A stretch of 64,000 nucleotides of DNA from the NCBI RefSeq assembly GCF_002631205.1, contig NZ_PDLO01000005.1:124001-188000 (forward strand). The letters are read 5' to 3'. The position numbers and the translations under genes are program-made. The notes under the pieces were generated by a model. It made no database searches, was not told the origin of the DNA, and saw only the letters and a program-made list of their open reading frames with translations. Below are positions 8,601 through 17,962 of this stretch, piece after piece (position 1 is the first letter of the stretch; each line of letters starts with the position of its first letter). This stretch comes from Neolewinella marina. Its GTDB lineage: Bacteria; Bacteroidota; Bacteroidia; Chitinophagales; Saprospiraceae.

Positions 8601-10036
8601 ACGGTTACGATGTAGTTCACGGACTTCGTCAAGGTGACGTTTCCAGTTACATTAGTCATTCCGGCAGGAGCCGTTGGGAGTGCGGTGGCTCCGGTAGCCG
8701 ATGTAAAAATGTAAGAACCTTCTAAGGCGTAAGTATGGATGCCATTCACCACCGTAACCGTATAAATGGTAACCCGCTGCCGGCCAATGTAAGCGGTGGT
8801 ACCAGTCATGTATCTGGACCCTTGGGTGGTAGTATTACCCGTAAGGGTAGCCGCGGAGGTTGTCAGACAAACCCCGGGCGTAGTAACCGTAACTTCGTTC
8901 GACAATCGGGATACCGACTTGTTCGTAGCCGTAACGGTTGCGGTAAGCTTGTCCGTAGCTTTTAGCACGGTGGATGCCAGGCCCGTCAGGGTCCAGTTTC
9001 CGTTTGACTGTACGGTAGCCGTGCCAATTTGTGTACCATTTCTGAAAACGGTGATGGTAGAGCCCGTTGCTTCAACTGATGTACCGGATATGGAGGTATT
9101 GCCGGCGAATACCGGGCCGCTGACCGCGGGTGCAGTGGCCTGTATGAGCGCAAAGGCGCCTGCCTGGATCTGGTTCAGGCTGGTTGGCGGAAAAGTACTG
9201 ACTATTGCCGTCCAGGCTTTCCAGGCATCAAAGCCGTAGGCGGCATAATCAACGCCACCGACGTCGGATACCGTACCATCCAGGCCGGACTGCGAACTGG
9301 TGATGGTTATTCCAGAAAAACGCAGTGGCGTGTTGGCAGTGATCGCCCCGCCAAAACCCGTTAGCGGCACGTAAAAGTCATAAAAGTAATCGGCATTACT
9401 ACCGCCCGTCGAGGCGGCAACTGCCCGCTGGGAGAACTGGTCTACTGAACCGGTAAAGATCTTTCTGCTGGGAGACGTCCTGTGATCGTAGATGCTTACA
9501 TCAAAATTAGAAGCAAAAACGACTTCGAATTCGAACCCGGGATTGGTGATGTTGGAAGGCTGCGACGCGGTGGGTGACGCAAATACGCCATCGGAATCAA
9601 TCAGCACACTATAGCCCTTGGAGGCGGTCGAGGAACCACCTAACCTAACCCGGAACATCACCTGCTTACCATTGTAGTAAGCTGCAATCGGCGAACCGGT
9701 AGACCCCGTGTAGGACGCTGGTGGCGCCAAGTCGGTATGCCCGCCTGCACTACCCGTGGTCAGGTCACCCAATCGTTCGTTGGCGAGGGCGGGAAACGGA
9801 CGGTAGGTAACCTCACTAAAGCCAGCACCTTCATCACGGGTGGTGGCGAATCCTGCTGGTACTCTTGGAGCAGAAACGTAGCCATCGCCGTTCGGGTCGA
9901 GGACCAGGTTGCCGCCGCTGGTGGCCGGCCGGTAGATAAGCCCGGGGGTCTGAGCAAAGACGGTACTGTGGAGGGCGAACAGGCAGATTAGCGTAAACGC
10001 AGCACGCCACAGTTGGGTGAGTAAAGCTATCTTCAT
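5612..10036 (-). CDS. Large T9SS-secreted surface protein with Ig-like repeats
   Basis: The 1474-residue product has a signal peptide ending VFAQ (residue 29). It then has a conserved N-terminal region (LDPNGDGYVSAPR..., FEFEVVF) seen in large Bacteroidota gliding/adhesion proteins. A long series of Ser/Thr-rich Ig/Big-like modules follows (TVFRNGTQIGTATVQSNGNWT, repeated TTLSVRATD/TTYSVNVDING-type strands). Before the end comes the LPVELLYFTA...LRWVTISEEDNDRFIVERS module that commonly precedes T9SS sorting domains. The last roughly 75 residues (AYPNPF...GRVILTR...GVYVLQV) are a type A sorting domain. It is probably displayed on or shed from the surface, with an adhesive role inferred. It is a single-gene unit with its own terminator. 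Confidence 0.85.
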   Translation of the reverse strand: MKIALLTQLWRAAFTLICLFALHSTVFAQTPGLIYRPATSGGNLVLDPNGDGYVSAPRVPAGFATTRDEGAGFSEVTYRPFPALANERLGDLTTGSAGGHTDLAPPASYTGSTGSPIAAYYNGKQVMFRVRLGGSSTASKGYSVLIDSDGVFASPTASQPSNITNPGFEFEVVFASNFDVSIYDHRTSPSRKIFTGSVDQFSQRAVAASTGGSNADYFYDFYVPLTGFGGAITANTPLRFSGITITSSQSGLDGTVSDVGGVDYAAYGFDAWKAWTAIVSTFPPTSLNQIQAGAFALIQATAPAVSGPVFAGNTSISGTSVEATGSTITVFRNGTQIGTATVQSNGNWTLTGLASTVLKATDKLTATVTATNKSVSRLSNEVTVTTPGVCLTTSAATLTGNTTTQGSRYMTGTTAYIGRQRVTIYTVTVVNGIHTYALEGSYIFTSATGATALPTAPAGMTNVTGNVTLTKSVNYIVTVTPLDASNNAIGCESIRSNQLCYSQGNTSPVNSNTATIASATGTNGIVYNTLSELPAQLASVSGTIASVGTEVSVILLVNAVQTTYRTSTFTQTGTNPVVNNWTINTSGIQLSPNDVINVRVEAPSCNAGGLFMSAASNIATVKAITAAPVINEGPYCGNIKTLSGTAEAGSVVTIFTNNTSTNLTATTSSVGVWTVDVISLNSGTGINPGTPVTARAKAVNRATSVMSASVTATATATLPPSATFTIASVTEPDGGAQLVTISGTAPASNATTTYSVNVDINGTRFAPVFTTESGVWELKGISPLEIYTGAVITATFTTGGGCPSKSVSTVVQCRAPSNAFTTTLNRASVCYNSTVSVTLSGSERGVAYRITNNGTPTGASVIGTGGAITLTSDLLTGSTTTLSVRATDVGSDCVTTGIGGNKSVTVSAAPVQPTSLVASTTSGCSQVTTNLTVNGPTAGYVYQLINKHTKALVGAEVTASSTAAITLASGLKVNATTTYGLLIKTSAGSCASETTVTATVTVTEGPALNRAVTIDKPAPCPGDVVTISVATQANAGYTYTIRNSNGVAIGTSFTGTGGVVSRTTSYGITGATALNDRTFYAEVSGGCFTSPTRLETAVTATATATAPAANAGSAQTVCGPVQLNANYASPGVGSWSIVGGTPAGASFSNINDPKATLTGLPSGVHTLTWTIANNCGGTNTTSSSNVQITINCSAEYLVAAPKYSTQYKSGDVLATGSDNDGGIVAASLLSGTLPSWAEILSNGNIVVKSGATPVAGFHSFTIRTTDNFNVVTDSPITLTAYGEEPSGAALPVELLYFTAAVEKTGVTLRWVTISEEDNDRFIVERSSDGRRFTALGTVQGQGNSRVPVEYTYVDKSPLAGTAYYRLKQVDFDGAESYSDVVAVASKGSVNHLQLQAYPNPFTANIAVAVTALTATSAHLELVDMQGRVILTRTLALREGLTAVDLDVQQLAVGVYVLQVTGNGFQANTRVVKSR

Positions 10037-10966
10037 GAGAATTAAAATTAACGCGACACCAGGGACTAACCGACTCCTAATCAGAACTTTACGGTGGGCT
10101 GGACACGGGATTAATGACTAAGGGTAGATGAACTCCTTTCATCATAAATCCTGTTCCCGACTCACTAGAATTGAAGCAGATCTACTGATCGAGATCTTCG
10201 CCGGCGTAGATGGTTGTTGACGAAACCCGGAGGAACCCATTGGGGAACGGTTGGACGCACACAGTCTCCAAAGCGGTTCAGGAGACCTATTAGCTTGTCA
10301 GCCTGGAAATCTCCTTCGCTACCGAGTCTGGAACATGTATATCCGGTACGCCCATTAAGTAAAATTGCCCTTCAGTCCCGGATGGCCACCGCAAGGGGTT
10401 AGCAACAGAAAGGCAAGATAGAGGTAGTGTTTTAGGTTGGTGTTAATCCATGGCTACTGCGCAGCAGACGCAGCTGATGCAAGACGTCCGTTGGCGCATT
10501 AACATTGTCCTAACCCGGGCAGCAGAAACGTTAAAGTTGGTGGCGCTCAGAACGGGGTATTGACAAACCCTTTGATAACGAGCCCTTTACGACGATACGC
10601 TTACGAACGGTGCTCCAACTTTTTTTGGGCAACAAAAAGTTGGATCGTCAAGGATTCAAGGAGACCGAGGGTGGTCGCAGCGTGGGCGGGCATGCACGAA
10701 CTGCTCGTTGCCGACGCCACCGTCTCCGGCGTGATTCCAGCGCCCAGCAGTTGCTCCCAGAGCCGGAACAAGAAACTGAACTTCACAATGGAACCCTTTC
10801 TCACGCAAGGCACAAACCAAGCCCTGTTCAAACGAGAAATCGCCCTTTTCCCTTCCGTAGAGTCCGGAGAACGGGCTCGCCCCACCGCGACTGCCGGCAG
10901 ATAAGGGGGAAGTGACTGTGCGGATAGGGCTAGCGGTGAGACGCAGGGGGGCGTCCTTTCCAACAC
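10037..10966. other. 930-bp intergenic region, no convincing gene
   Basis: The 5' flank of the adhesin lies at the left. Overlapping open frames between 10560 and 10966 exist on both strands, but none has a recognisable domain, a signal peptide or a plausible start, so none is called. A hairpin is described separately. Confidence 0.4.
10615..10643. repeat. Hairpin CCAACTTTTT...AAAAAGTTGG
   Basis: Perfect 10-bp arms separated by nine bases. It resembles a terminator stem but has no flanking gene. It may instead be the edge of a degraded mobile element. Confidence 0.4.
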
Positions 10967-11236
10967 TCAGCGCACCGCCTCCCAGAGCGCGTACAGCGCC
11001 AGCAGGACCTTCAGCAGCAGGGAGATGAACTCCAGCCAGGGCTTCTTCTCGGCCAGTTTGTTGGTCTTTTCGTTGGGGGTAAGGGGGTAGGTGACGATCA
11101 CGACGATGATGTCGCGGAGGCGGTCCGGTTCCTCGGGAGGCGCGGGCAGGCCCTTGCGGTCGGGATTGCCTACATTACCGGGGTCGGTGCGATCCAGGCC
11201 GCTGTCGTTTGGGGTTTTGGTGTTATGGGCTGACAT
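10967..11236 (-). CDS. Small hypothetical protein with C-terminal membrane helix
   Basis: From the ATG at 11236 it encodes 89 residues. The N-terminal half is hydrophilic and Pro/Asp-rich. A central EEPDRLRDIIVVIVTYPL is followed by a linker and a C-terminal hydrophobic helix (WLEFISLLLKVLLALYALW). No family is recognised. The central segment is repeated as a fragment at 5446-5500, which suggests that this gene belongs to a family copied within the genome. Function unknown. Confidence 0.5.
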   Translation of the reverse strand: MSAHNTKTPNDSGLDRTDPGNVGNPDRKGLPAPPEEPDRLRDIIVVIVTYPLTPNEKTNKLAEKKPWLEFISLLLKVLLALYALWEAVR

Positions 11237-11454
11237 GCTTTGATATTGAGACGTGTGTTTCCCTTAAGCGGCCTAAGAACTTGATTGGATCCTGCCGTTC
11301 GGTCTGCAAGCGGTGCTAGTTCACCCAAGCGACGTTGGTGAAATAAGCAAACCATCCCGCGCATTCGACCAGCAAAGCAGCATCCAAACAAGCTCTTACA
11401 AAGCTAACCGATAGTGACCACTTTTACAAACAATTTGTTTTAAACACAACAAGT

Positions 11455-12672
11455 TTGAGCGCCCAGAAAGTTTCTTTTTCCAACGCCGCCGGCCAGCAGC
11501 TTTCCGCCCGCCTGGAGCTGCCCGTGAACCGCCATCCCTACGCCTTCGCGCTGTTTGCCCACTGCTTCACCTGCGGGCAGACGCTGACGGCCATCCACGA
11601 CATCAGCCGGGAGCTCAACCTCCAGGGCATCGGCGTGCTGCGCTTCGATTTCACCGGCATCGGAGAGAGCGAGGGCGACTTCGTCGACACCACCTTCGCT
11701 ACCAACATCAGCGACCTGGAGGCCGCCGCCGCCTGGCTGGCGGAGCACCACACGGCCCCCGCCCTGCTGGTGGGCCACAGCCTGGGGGGCGCCGCCGCCC
11801 TGTGCGCGGCCGCCCGCATCGAATCGGTGCGGGCCGTGGCTACCATCGGCTCCCCCTTCGCCCCCGACCACGTATCCCGCCACTTCGCCGAGCAACTGGA
11901 CGACATCCGCGCGGAGGGCCACGCCACCGTCGACGTCGGCGGCCGCCCCTTCCGCATTTCACGGCAGTTCGTAGAAGATCTTGGGGAGCACCGGCTGGAA
12001 GAAACCATCGCCGAGCTGGACGCGGCCCTGCTGTTCCTCCACTCGCCCCAGGACCGCACCGTCTCCATCGACGAGGCCGCCAAACTCTACCGGGCGGCCC
12101 GACACCCCAAGAGCTTCGTGAGCCTGGACGGGGCTGATCACCTGCTGTCCGACCCGGCCGACAGCCACTACGCCGGACAGGTGATCGCCGGCTGGTCGAA
12201 GCGCTACCTGCCGGTACCCGCCGAGGCCCCCCTGCGCAGCGACCACAACGTGGCCGTCCGCCTGGGCGCCGAGGGCTACACCACCGAAATTATGGTGCGC
12301 CAGCACCAGCTCACGGCCGACGAGCCGGAGAAGGTAGGCGGCAACGACTTCGGCCCCGGCCCCTATGAGCTCGTCAGCGCCGGCCTGGGGGCCTGCACGG
12401 CCATGACGATACAGATGTACGCCCGCCGCAAGAAGTGGGTGGTGGAGGAGGTGGAGGTCCATCTGAACCACAAAAAGGACTACGCCACCGACCTGGTGGA
12501 ATCCGACACCAAACCCACCAAGATCGACCACTTCGAGCGGGTGATTTCCCTGAAGGGCAACCTTACGGACGAGCAAAAGGCCCGGCTCCTCGAGATCGCC
12601 GACCGCTGCCCCGTCCACCGTACCCTCCACGAAACGGTGGAAATCACGACGGTACTTCAGAAAGAGGAGTAG
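11455..12672 (+). CDS. Alpha/beta hydrolase-OsmC fusion protein
   Basis: Residues 1-250 form an alpha/beta hydrolase with nucleophile elbow GHSLGG (Ser109), a FAHCFTC oxyanion region and an acid/His end (LHSPQDRTV, GADHLL). Residues about 265-405 are an OsmC/Ohr-like domain with the two redox cysteines in GACTAM and RCPVHRTL. Fusions of this type are known in bacteria; OsmC domains reduce organic peroxides, while the hydrolase substrate is unknown. The start is a TTG at 11455, chosen because the N-terminus (MSAQKVSFSNAAGQQLSARL) aligns with the family pattern and no ATG lies upstream. It is cytoplasmic and ends three bases before the convergent GH9 gene. Confidence 0.88.
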   Translation: MSAQKVSFSNAAGQQLSARLELPVNRHPYAFALFAHCFTCGQTLTAIHDISRELNLQGIGVLRFDFTGIGESEGDFVDTTFATNISDLEAAAAWLAEHHTAPALLVGHSLGGAAALCAAARIESVRAVATIGSPFAPDHVSRHFAEQLDDIRAEGHATVDVGGRPFRISRQFVEDLGEHRLEETIAELDAALLFLHSPQDRTVSIDEAAKLYRAARHPKSFVSLDGADHLLSDPADSHYAGQVIAGWSKRYLPVPAEAPLRSDHNVAVRLGAEGYTTEIMVRQHQLTADEPEKVGGNDFGPGPYELVSAGLGACTAMTIQMYARRKKWVVEEVEVHLNHKKDYATDLVESDTKPTKIDHFERVISLKGNLTDEQKARLLEIADRCPVHRTLHETVEITTVLQKEE

Positions 12673-12675
12673 CTA

Positions 12676-14427
12676 CTACTTGCCACTTACGGCCTCTAGA
12701 TACCCCGCCACGTAGGTGAAGGGGGCGTTCCAGTTCAGGCAGATCTCGTTGCTGGCGTAGCTCGGCGTCTGGTCGGCCCAGCTCTGCATGGGGGCGGCGC
12801 CGGGTTTGTATTTGGTGTCGGCGCGGTCCTGCTGGGCGGTATTCGGGCCGCCGGAGAGCAGTCCGGGCACCGGGGCGTCGATGCCGTCGGCCGCACTCGG
12901 CCGGTGGTGAATGAACTGGGGCGAACGCGTACCGAAGCCCGTGAGGTAACAAACGCCATTGGGGTTGTGGCCCAGCAGGTAGTTCATGGCGTCGCGCATG
13001 GCGGCCACGTATTCGGGGCGGGCCTCCTGCCGGTGGGCGGCGGCGAGGAGCATGGCGGCGTTGGCCACGTCGGAGTTGCTGCCCCAGCCGAAGGCATCGA
13101 TGGGCTGGAAGTAGGCCGTGCGGTCGGTATCATCTACCAGGCTGTCGGCCAGGGTGATGATTTGCTCCCGCAATCCGGCGAGGAACTCCTGGGGCACCCG
13201 GTCGGGGTGGCGCAGCAGGGTGAAGGCGGCCAGGTTGGCCATGTAGGAGGTCCAGCCCACGCCGGGGGCGAAGCGGACGCGGGGCGGGTTGGCCTGGAGG
13301 TCGTTGTAGAACTCCTGCTCACCGGTGGTGGCGAAGAGTTCGGCGGCGGCCCAGGCGCGCTCGTCGTCGGCGTTACCGTCGCCGTACTCCCCGGTGCTGA
13401 CGTCGTCCGGGTTGATGAAGAAGGCCCCGGTGTTGGCGGTGCCCCAGGCCCAGGCGCGGCGGGCGGCCGCGAGCAGTTGGTCGGCGTAGGCGGGGTCGTA
13501 GTCGCGGAAGACGCGGGCGGCCTGGGCGGTCGCGCCGGCAAAGTCGAAGGTAGCCGTGGTGCTCTTGCCCACCACGAAGCGGGTCTTGGTCGCCGCCTCG
13601 GGCATAACCATGCCGGCGAACTTCAGGGTGGTGAGCTTGTGGAACAGTCCGCCGTCGTCGTCCTGCATGGTCAGCAGCCAGTCGAGCTCGTACTTGATCT
13701 CGTCGAGGTAGTCGCTCTTTCCGTTGCTGCTTTCGGGGATGTTGAGGCTGCCGTCGGGGGCGGGGTCGCCCACGTCTTCGTAGAGGGCCAGCAGCTGCCC
13801 TACGGGGAAGGCCCCGTTGACGACGTACTTATTGTAGTCGCCGGCGTCGTACCAGCCGCCCGGACTGCTCAGGGTGCCCCCGCCCGCACGGCCGGAGGAG
13901 GGGTGGTACTGTACCGCGGTATCGGGGTGGCCGGCGGCCCGGGCGTATTCCCCGGCGTGGGTCTCTGGCAGCGCCTGACTGGCCCGCTGGTGGTACAGTC
14001 CGCGTACGGAGCCCAGAAAGGCCTCCCGCAGCGCCTGCTTCGCCACCCGGAAGGGATGGGAGTAGCCAACCCCGGGAATGAAGATGCGGTACTCCCCCAC
14101 CGGCAGGGGATCGATCCGGGTGGGCCGGGCCACCACGCCGGCCAGGGCGGTCCAGTCGAGGGTATCGCCGAGGACGCCTTCGTGCACGGTGGAATCGCCC
14201 GACAGGGTGGTCACGAAGTAGGCCGTGGATGCCCCCCCGGTCAGCGGGCCCGCGCCGGCACTGGTGTCGGCGTAGGTGAAGCGGATGGGCTGGTCGGGGT
14301 AGTAGCCTACCTGGTTGAGCTGGATTTTGGCCGTGGTCTCGTCGGCGTAGCTCGGCGGCGCATCAGCGGCAGGGTCGGTGCAGGCAATCAGCAACAGCAG
14401 TAGGCAGGCGGTCAGGTAATAAGGCAT
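12676..14427 (-). CDS. GH9 family endoglucanase-like lipoprotein
   Basis: The ATG at 14427 gives a lipoprotein signal (MPYYLTACLLLLLIAC). An N-terminal Ig-like CelD domain (IQLNQVGYYPDQPIRF...YRIFIPGVGYSHPF) is followed by an (alpha/alpha)6 GH9 catalytic domain. GGWYDAGDYNKYVV carries the paired catalytic/base aspartates. HNPNGVCYLTGFG and FIHHRPS are the usual GH9 substrate-binding blocks. DQTPSYASNEICLNWNAPF holds the late acidic residues including the candidate proton donor Glu. It probably cleaves beta-1,4-glucan or a mixed-linkage glucan at the cell surface. It lies downstream of the sulfatase operon on the same strand, but a 224-base gap separates them. Membership in the same regulon is uncertain. 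Confidence 0.85.
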   Translation of the reverse strand: MPYYLTACLLLLLIACTDPAADAPPSYADETTAKIQLNQVGYYPDQPIRFTYADTSAGAGPLTGGASTAYFVTTLSGDSTVHEGVLGDTLDWTALAGVVARPTRIDPLPVGEYRIFIPGVGYSHPFRVAKQALREAFLGSVRGLYHQRASQALPETHAGEYARAAGHPDTAVQYHPSSGRAGGGTLSSPGGWYDAGDYNKYVVNGAFPVGQLLALYEDVGDPAPDGSLNIPESSNGKSDYLDEIKYELDWLLTMQDDDGGLFHKLTTLKFAGMVMPEAATKTRFVVGKSTTATFDFAGATAQAARVFRDYDPAYADQLLAAARRAWAWGTANTGAFFINPDDVSTGEYGDGNADDERAWAAAELFATTGEQEFYNDLQANPPRVRFAPGVGWTSYMANLAAFTLLRHPDRVPQEFLAGLREQIITLADSLVDDTDRTAYFQPIDAFGWGSNSDVANAAMLLAAAHRQEARPEYVAAMRDAMNYLLGHNPNGVCYLTGFGTRSPQFIHHRPSAADGIDAPVPGLLSGGPNTAQQDRADTKYKPGAAPMQSWADQTPSYASNEICLNWNAPFTYVAGYLEAVSGK

Positions 14428-14457
14428 GCGAAGGGGGTTACACACAAACGATGAAGG

Positions 14458-14496
14458 GAAGGTCCGTATATTTTCCGGATGTTGAAATACCTGCTG
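14458..14496. repeat. 39-bp copy of the promoter/start region of the sulfatase at 43921
   Basis: These 39 bases are identical to 43900-43938 and include GTATATTTTCCGG, the ATG and five more codons (MLKYLL). After 14496 the match stops and the frame ends at a TAG within about five codons. It is a stranded duplicate of that gene's 5' end. Confidence 0.8.
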
Positions 14497-14651
14497 GGTA
14501 GCCCTTCCCGCTAGGCGCCGGAGCGCCGGTGCAAGGGGTCTGTTACGAAGCCTACCCCGTCATCATCGTTTACTTTCTCTGGCCCCGTCGTTGGCCTCGA
14601 GGAGGGTGCCACCAGGGCCCGAGCCTCAGCGGAACCTTCCCACTACCGGAT

Positions 14652-16079
14652 TTACTGCCGTTCCTCCCGAAACAGGGAGGTCTGGTCGCGGTACTGATCC
14701 ATACGGTCGACATCTACGTTGTCGTACTTACGTTGCAACAGCCATCGCGGGCGGGAAAGCGTGGATTCCCAGGCGTACAGGATCTTGAACATGTCCTTGA
14801 CGCGTTCGGGGTGGGTATTTGCCAGGTTGTTATTTTCACCAACATCTTCCGGCAGATAGTAGAGTTCGGCGGGGCGGTCGGCGTACCGCAGCAATTTCCA
14901 GTCTCCATCGCGGACGGCGGCCCGTACATCCCGTTTCCAGAAGAGCTGCTGGTGGGGGCGGCCCGACTGGCTGCCGCTCAGGTAGGGCAGCAGGTTCACC
15001 CCGTCTATATCCGACAGCGTATCCGCTCTTCCCCCGGCAGCGGCAAAGAAGGTAGGCAGAAGGTCTAGCGTGCTGATGGGCTGCTCGTAGCGCCCCCCTT
15101 CCGGGAGCCGGTCCGGCCAACTCAACAAGAAGGGTACACGAATGCCACCTTCGAGGTGATTGGACTTGGTGCCGCTCAGGGGATAATTGCTGGAAGCGTT
15201 CTTGTCCGTAGGTCCTCCATTATCGTTGGTGAATACCACGATGGTGTTTTCCGTGAGCCCCAGTTCCTCCAGGGTATTGAGGATCTGTCCACAGGCCCGG
15301 TCCAGGGCCAGGGTCATGGCGGCCACCGTCTGCCGGTCACCCTCCAGCTGGGGGAATTTGGCCAGGTCCTCCGGCGTGGCGTCCATGGGGGTGTGTACGG
15401 CGTTGAATGCCACGAAGGCGAAGAAGGGAGTGTCGCGGTTGCGGCGGATGAAGTCACTGGCGGCCGCGCCCAGGGCGTCGGTGAGGTAACCCGCGTGCTC
15501 TTCGTAGCCGGCAAAGTCGCGCTCCAGGCGGTTCATCCCCTGCTGCTCAGGATTGGGATAGGGGAAGTAGCTGCGGGCGCCCCCCCGGAATCCGTAGAAT
15601 TCATGGAACCCGCGCTCGACCGGATGAAAGCGGTCCGCCCCCCCGAGGTGCCACTTTCCGAAGTAAGCGGTTTGGTAGCCCTGCTCCTGGAGGTAATCGC
15701 CCACGGTGGGCAGGTCGGTGGGCAGGCCCATTTCTTCATTATCGACGGCAGACACCGGGCTCATGAAGCCGGGGACGTTGTTTTCCTCGTAGCCGAAGCG
15801 CTGCTGGTACTGCCCGGACAGGATACCGGCGCGCGAGGGGCCGCAGGTGGCGTCCGACACGTAGGCCTGGGTGAAGCGGATGCCCGCCCGCGCCAGCCGG
15901 TCCAGGTTGGGCGTCACCATGGTCTTGCTGCCCTGGAATCCGAAGTCGGCATAGCCAGCGTCGTCGGAAAACAACAGGACGATGTTTGGTCGCGATTGCG
16001 TTCGGGCCGTGGCGCAGAGGCAGCAGCACAGGAGGAGGAAGAGCAGGTTGCGCATGATCATTTTCGTTTGCGGTTTCAT
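14652..16079 (-). CDS. S1-family sulfatase (polysaccharide desulfation)
   Basis: A signal peptide ([20 protein letters not shown]) precedes an alkaline-phosphatase-fold sulfatase. [16 protein letters not shown] supplies metal-binding aspartates. Cys79 in CGPSR is the residue converted to formylglycine. GKWHLGG and FTNDNGG are further active-site blocks. The ATG at 16079 overlaps the stop of the preceding FG-GAP gene (ATGA), so it is the last cistron of the carbohydrate operon. It probably removes sulfate esters from algal galactan oligosaccharides in the periplasm. Which position it attacks cannot be read from the sequence. Confidence 0.9.
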   Translation of the reverse strand: MKPQTKMIMRNLLFLLLCCCLCATARTQSRPNIVLLFSDDAGYADFGFQGSKTMVTPNLDRLARAGIRFTQAYVSDATCGPSRAGILSGQYQQRFGYEENNVPGFMSPVSAVDNEEMGLPTDLPTVGDYLQEQGYQTAYFGKWHLGGADRFHPVERGFHEFYGFRGGARSYFPYPNPEQQGMNRLERDFAGYEEHAGYLTDALGAAASDFIRRNRDTPFFAFVAFNAVHTPMDATPEDLAKFPQLEGDRQTVAAMTLALDRACGQILNTLEELGLTENTIVVFTNDNGGPTDKNASSNYPLSGTKSNHLEGGIRVPFLLSWPDRLPEGGRYEQPISTLDLLPTFFAAAGGRADTLSDIDGVNLLPYLSGSQSGRPHQQLFWKRDVRAAVRDGDWKLLRYADRPAELYYLPEDVGENNNLANTHPERVKDMFKILYAWESTLSRPRWLLQRKYDNVDVDRMDQYRDQTSLFREERQ

Positions 16080-17962
16080 TTGGTGGTAATCGGCGTGGCG
16101 TCGCCCACGTTGAGCGTCTGCTGTCCGGCAGGCAGTTCGGCGGTCACCCTTTCCCCGGTGGGCCAACGTACCTCTACCCGGGCCGGGCCCGCGAAGTTGC
16201 CGAGGCCGAAGTGGACGTTGGAGTCGAACTGGGTTCCGTATGCCGCCGCGCTGTTGCCGATGCGGACCGTGCGGGTATGCTCCGCGGTGAGGGATACTAC
16301 GGCCCCCAGGGGGGATGCGGCCCCGGAGGGTGAGTGGCCCACCCGAATGGTGGCGCCCCGCCCCGCCCCGGCGGATTGGTTTTCGAACAGCTGCCACTGC
16401 CCGCGTTCGTTGCCCACGATGACGTCCACCTTCCCGTCGGCGTTGTAGTCCACGGCCGCCCCGCCCATACCGATGCTGCCCAGGTCGGTAGTGTTCACGC
16501 CGTGGTAGGGGACGGCGGCGAAGGTTCCATCCTGCCGGTTGCGCAGGAGGGTGGCGGCGAGGGGGGAGATCAGGTTGCCGCGGGGCAGTGCCAGGATGTC
16601 GACGTGACCGTCGTTGTCGAAGTCGGCCACGACGGCACCCGCTAGATTGGCTAGCCCCGCCGCCCCGGCCCGGTCGGTGGCGTCAACGTAGCGGCCGTCC
16701 CGGTTTTCCAGCAGAAGGCTGTACCGGGGGGCCGGATGAGGGTAAGCCGGGTATTCGCGGACGCCGTGGATGACGCCCGTGGCCGCACTCCAGGTGTCGA
16801 CCGCCAGCCGCCACGTGCCGTTGCCGATGAAGCCCAGGTAGCCCCCCTGCTCGCTGAGCTGCTCGGGGAAGCCCAGGGCATCGCTGTTGACGATCTCGAA
16901 GCTGCGGCCGGTGTGGGTCTCCCCCCGGAAATTGTGGGCGTAGCCGGTTTCCCCGAGGTAGAAGGCGGTGTGCGGCCAAGTGGTGTGGTAGTTCTCCAGT
17001 TTCAGGACGACGTCGGCCGGCAGGGGCTCGGAAACGAAGCGCCCGCGGCTGCTGTAGAATCCCCAGATCCGGGTGGCGGGGTCGTAGAAGGTTTCCCCGG
17101 CCTCGAAGGGTTGCATGCGGGTGAGGAAGAGGTCGAAGTCGCCGTCGTTGTCGTAGTCGAGTTCTACGGCCGAGCTGATGTCCCCGATACTTTCGGGCAG
17201 CACGGTCGCCGTCACCTCCCGGAATTGAAAATCCCCCGCGTTGCGGAAGGCCCGCGGTTGCCCCGCCCCGTAGAGGAGGAGGTCCTGACTACCATCGCCG
17301 TCGAAGTCGGTGACGAGGGTTTTCTGCCCGTCGCCGCCCACGGGGGGCAGGGTGTCACCCAACACGAGGCGGCCCTGCCGGTCGTTGCGGTAAAGGTAGT
17401 TTTCCGAGGCGCCTTTGCGGCTGCGGTCTGGGAAGGCAAAATTGATCAGGTCGAGCCAGCCGTCGCCGTCTAGGTCGGTGAACTTGACCGTCCTGCCACG
17501 CATGGTTTCCAGGGGATCGGGGAAGTCGTCCAGGGGGTGGAATTTCCGGTCGCGGTCGACGGTAAACAGCTTGGCGTTGCGAGCGTTGCTGCCCGATCCC
17601 CCTCCGCGCGACAGCACCAGGTCGAGCCGTCCGTCGCGGTCGAAGTCCGCGACGGTGACACCGTGGATGTCGCCCATCAGTAGGTCGTAGGGTTTGGCGT
17701 AGCGGCCCTTGTTGTTCCACAGAATGCGGATGCCGTAGCCGTGGTCGTTGAGGATGAGGTCGGGCCAGCCGTCCTGGTCGAGGTCGGCCACCGTGGGGGC
17801 GTCCCACTTGCGCAGGTCCTTCAGGTCCTGGGGGAAGGCCCCTTCGGCGGCGGCGAAGCGCGGCCCGGGGGCGGGCGACTGGGCGGCAATCGGAGGCGGG
17901 CCACTCAGCAGCAGGGCCAGCAGGAGGGCCAGGGCGCGGCAGCTTTGGCGGGGGGAATTCAT
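16076..17962 (-). CDS. Secreted FG-GAP (seven repeats) protein with ASPIC/UnbV end
   Basis: Signal peptide ([19 protein letters not shown]), then seven calcium-loop repeats of the type DxDxDGxx[62 protein letters not shown] and [10 protein letters not shown]. These predict a seven-bladed beta-propeller. The C-terminus (VHFGLGNF...[11 protein letters not shown]...LNVGDA) is an ASPIC/UnbV domain. It overlaps the MFS gene before it and the sulfatase after it by ATGA, so it is tightly coupled to sugar use. Known roles of such proteins are adhesion or carbohydrate binding; some seven-bladed propellers are polysaccharide lyases. The true role here is unknown. Confidence 0.8.
   Translation of the reverse strand: MNSPRQSCRALALLLALLLSGPPPIAAQSPAPGPRFAAAEGAFPQDLKDLRKWDAPTVADLDQDGWPDLILNDHGYGIRILWNNKGRYAKPYDLLMGDIHGVTVADFDRDGRLDLVLSRGGGSGSNARNAKLFTVDRDRKFHPLDDFPDPLETMRGRTVKFTDLDGDGWLDLINFAFPDRSRKGASENYLYRNDRQGRLVLGDTLPPVGGDGQKTLVTDFDGDGSQDLLLYGAGQPRAFRNAGDFQFREVTATVLPESIGDISSAVELDYDNDGDFDLFLTRMQPFEAGETFYDPATRIWGFYSSRGRFVSEPLPADVVLKLENYHTTWPHTAFYLGETGYAHNFRGETHTGRSFEIVNSDALGFPEQLSEQGGYLGFIGNGTWRLAVDTWSAATGVIHGVREYPAYPHPAPRYSLLLENRDGRYVDATDRAGAAGLANLAGAVVADFDNDGHVDILALPRGNLISPLAATLLRNRQDGTFAAVPYHGVNTTDLGSIGMGGAAVDYNADGKVDVIVGNERGQWQLFENQSAGAGRGATIRVGHSPSGAASPLGAVVSLTAEHTRTVRIGNSAAAYGTQFDSNVHFGLGNFAGPARVEVRWPTGERVTAELPAGQQTLNVGDATPITTK

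Noticed and set aside
10560..10966. Overlapping open frames on both strands
   Set aside because: No recognisable domain, conflicting frames and no start signal; left as intergenic.
12904..14403. 499-codon plus-strand open frame opposite the GH9 gene
   Set aside because: Composition is Gly/Val/Ala-rich nonsense; the minus strand encodes all GH9 motifs, so this is a GC-rich antisense shadow.
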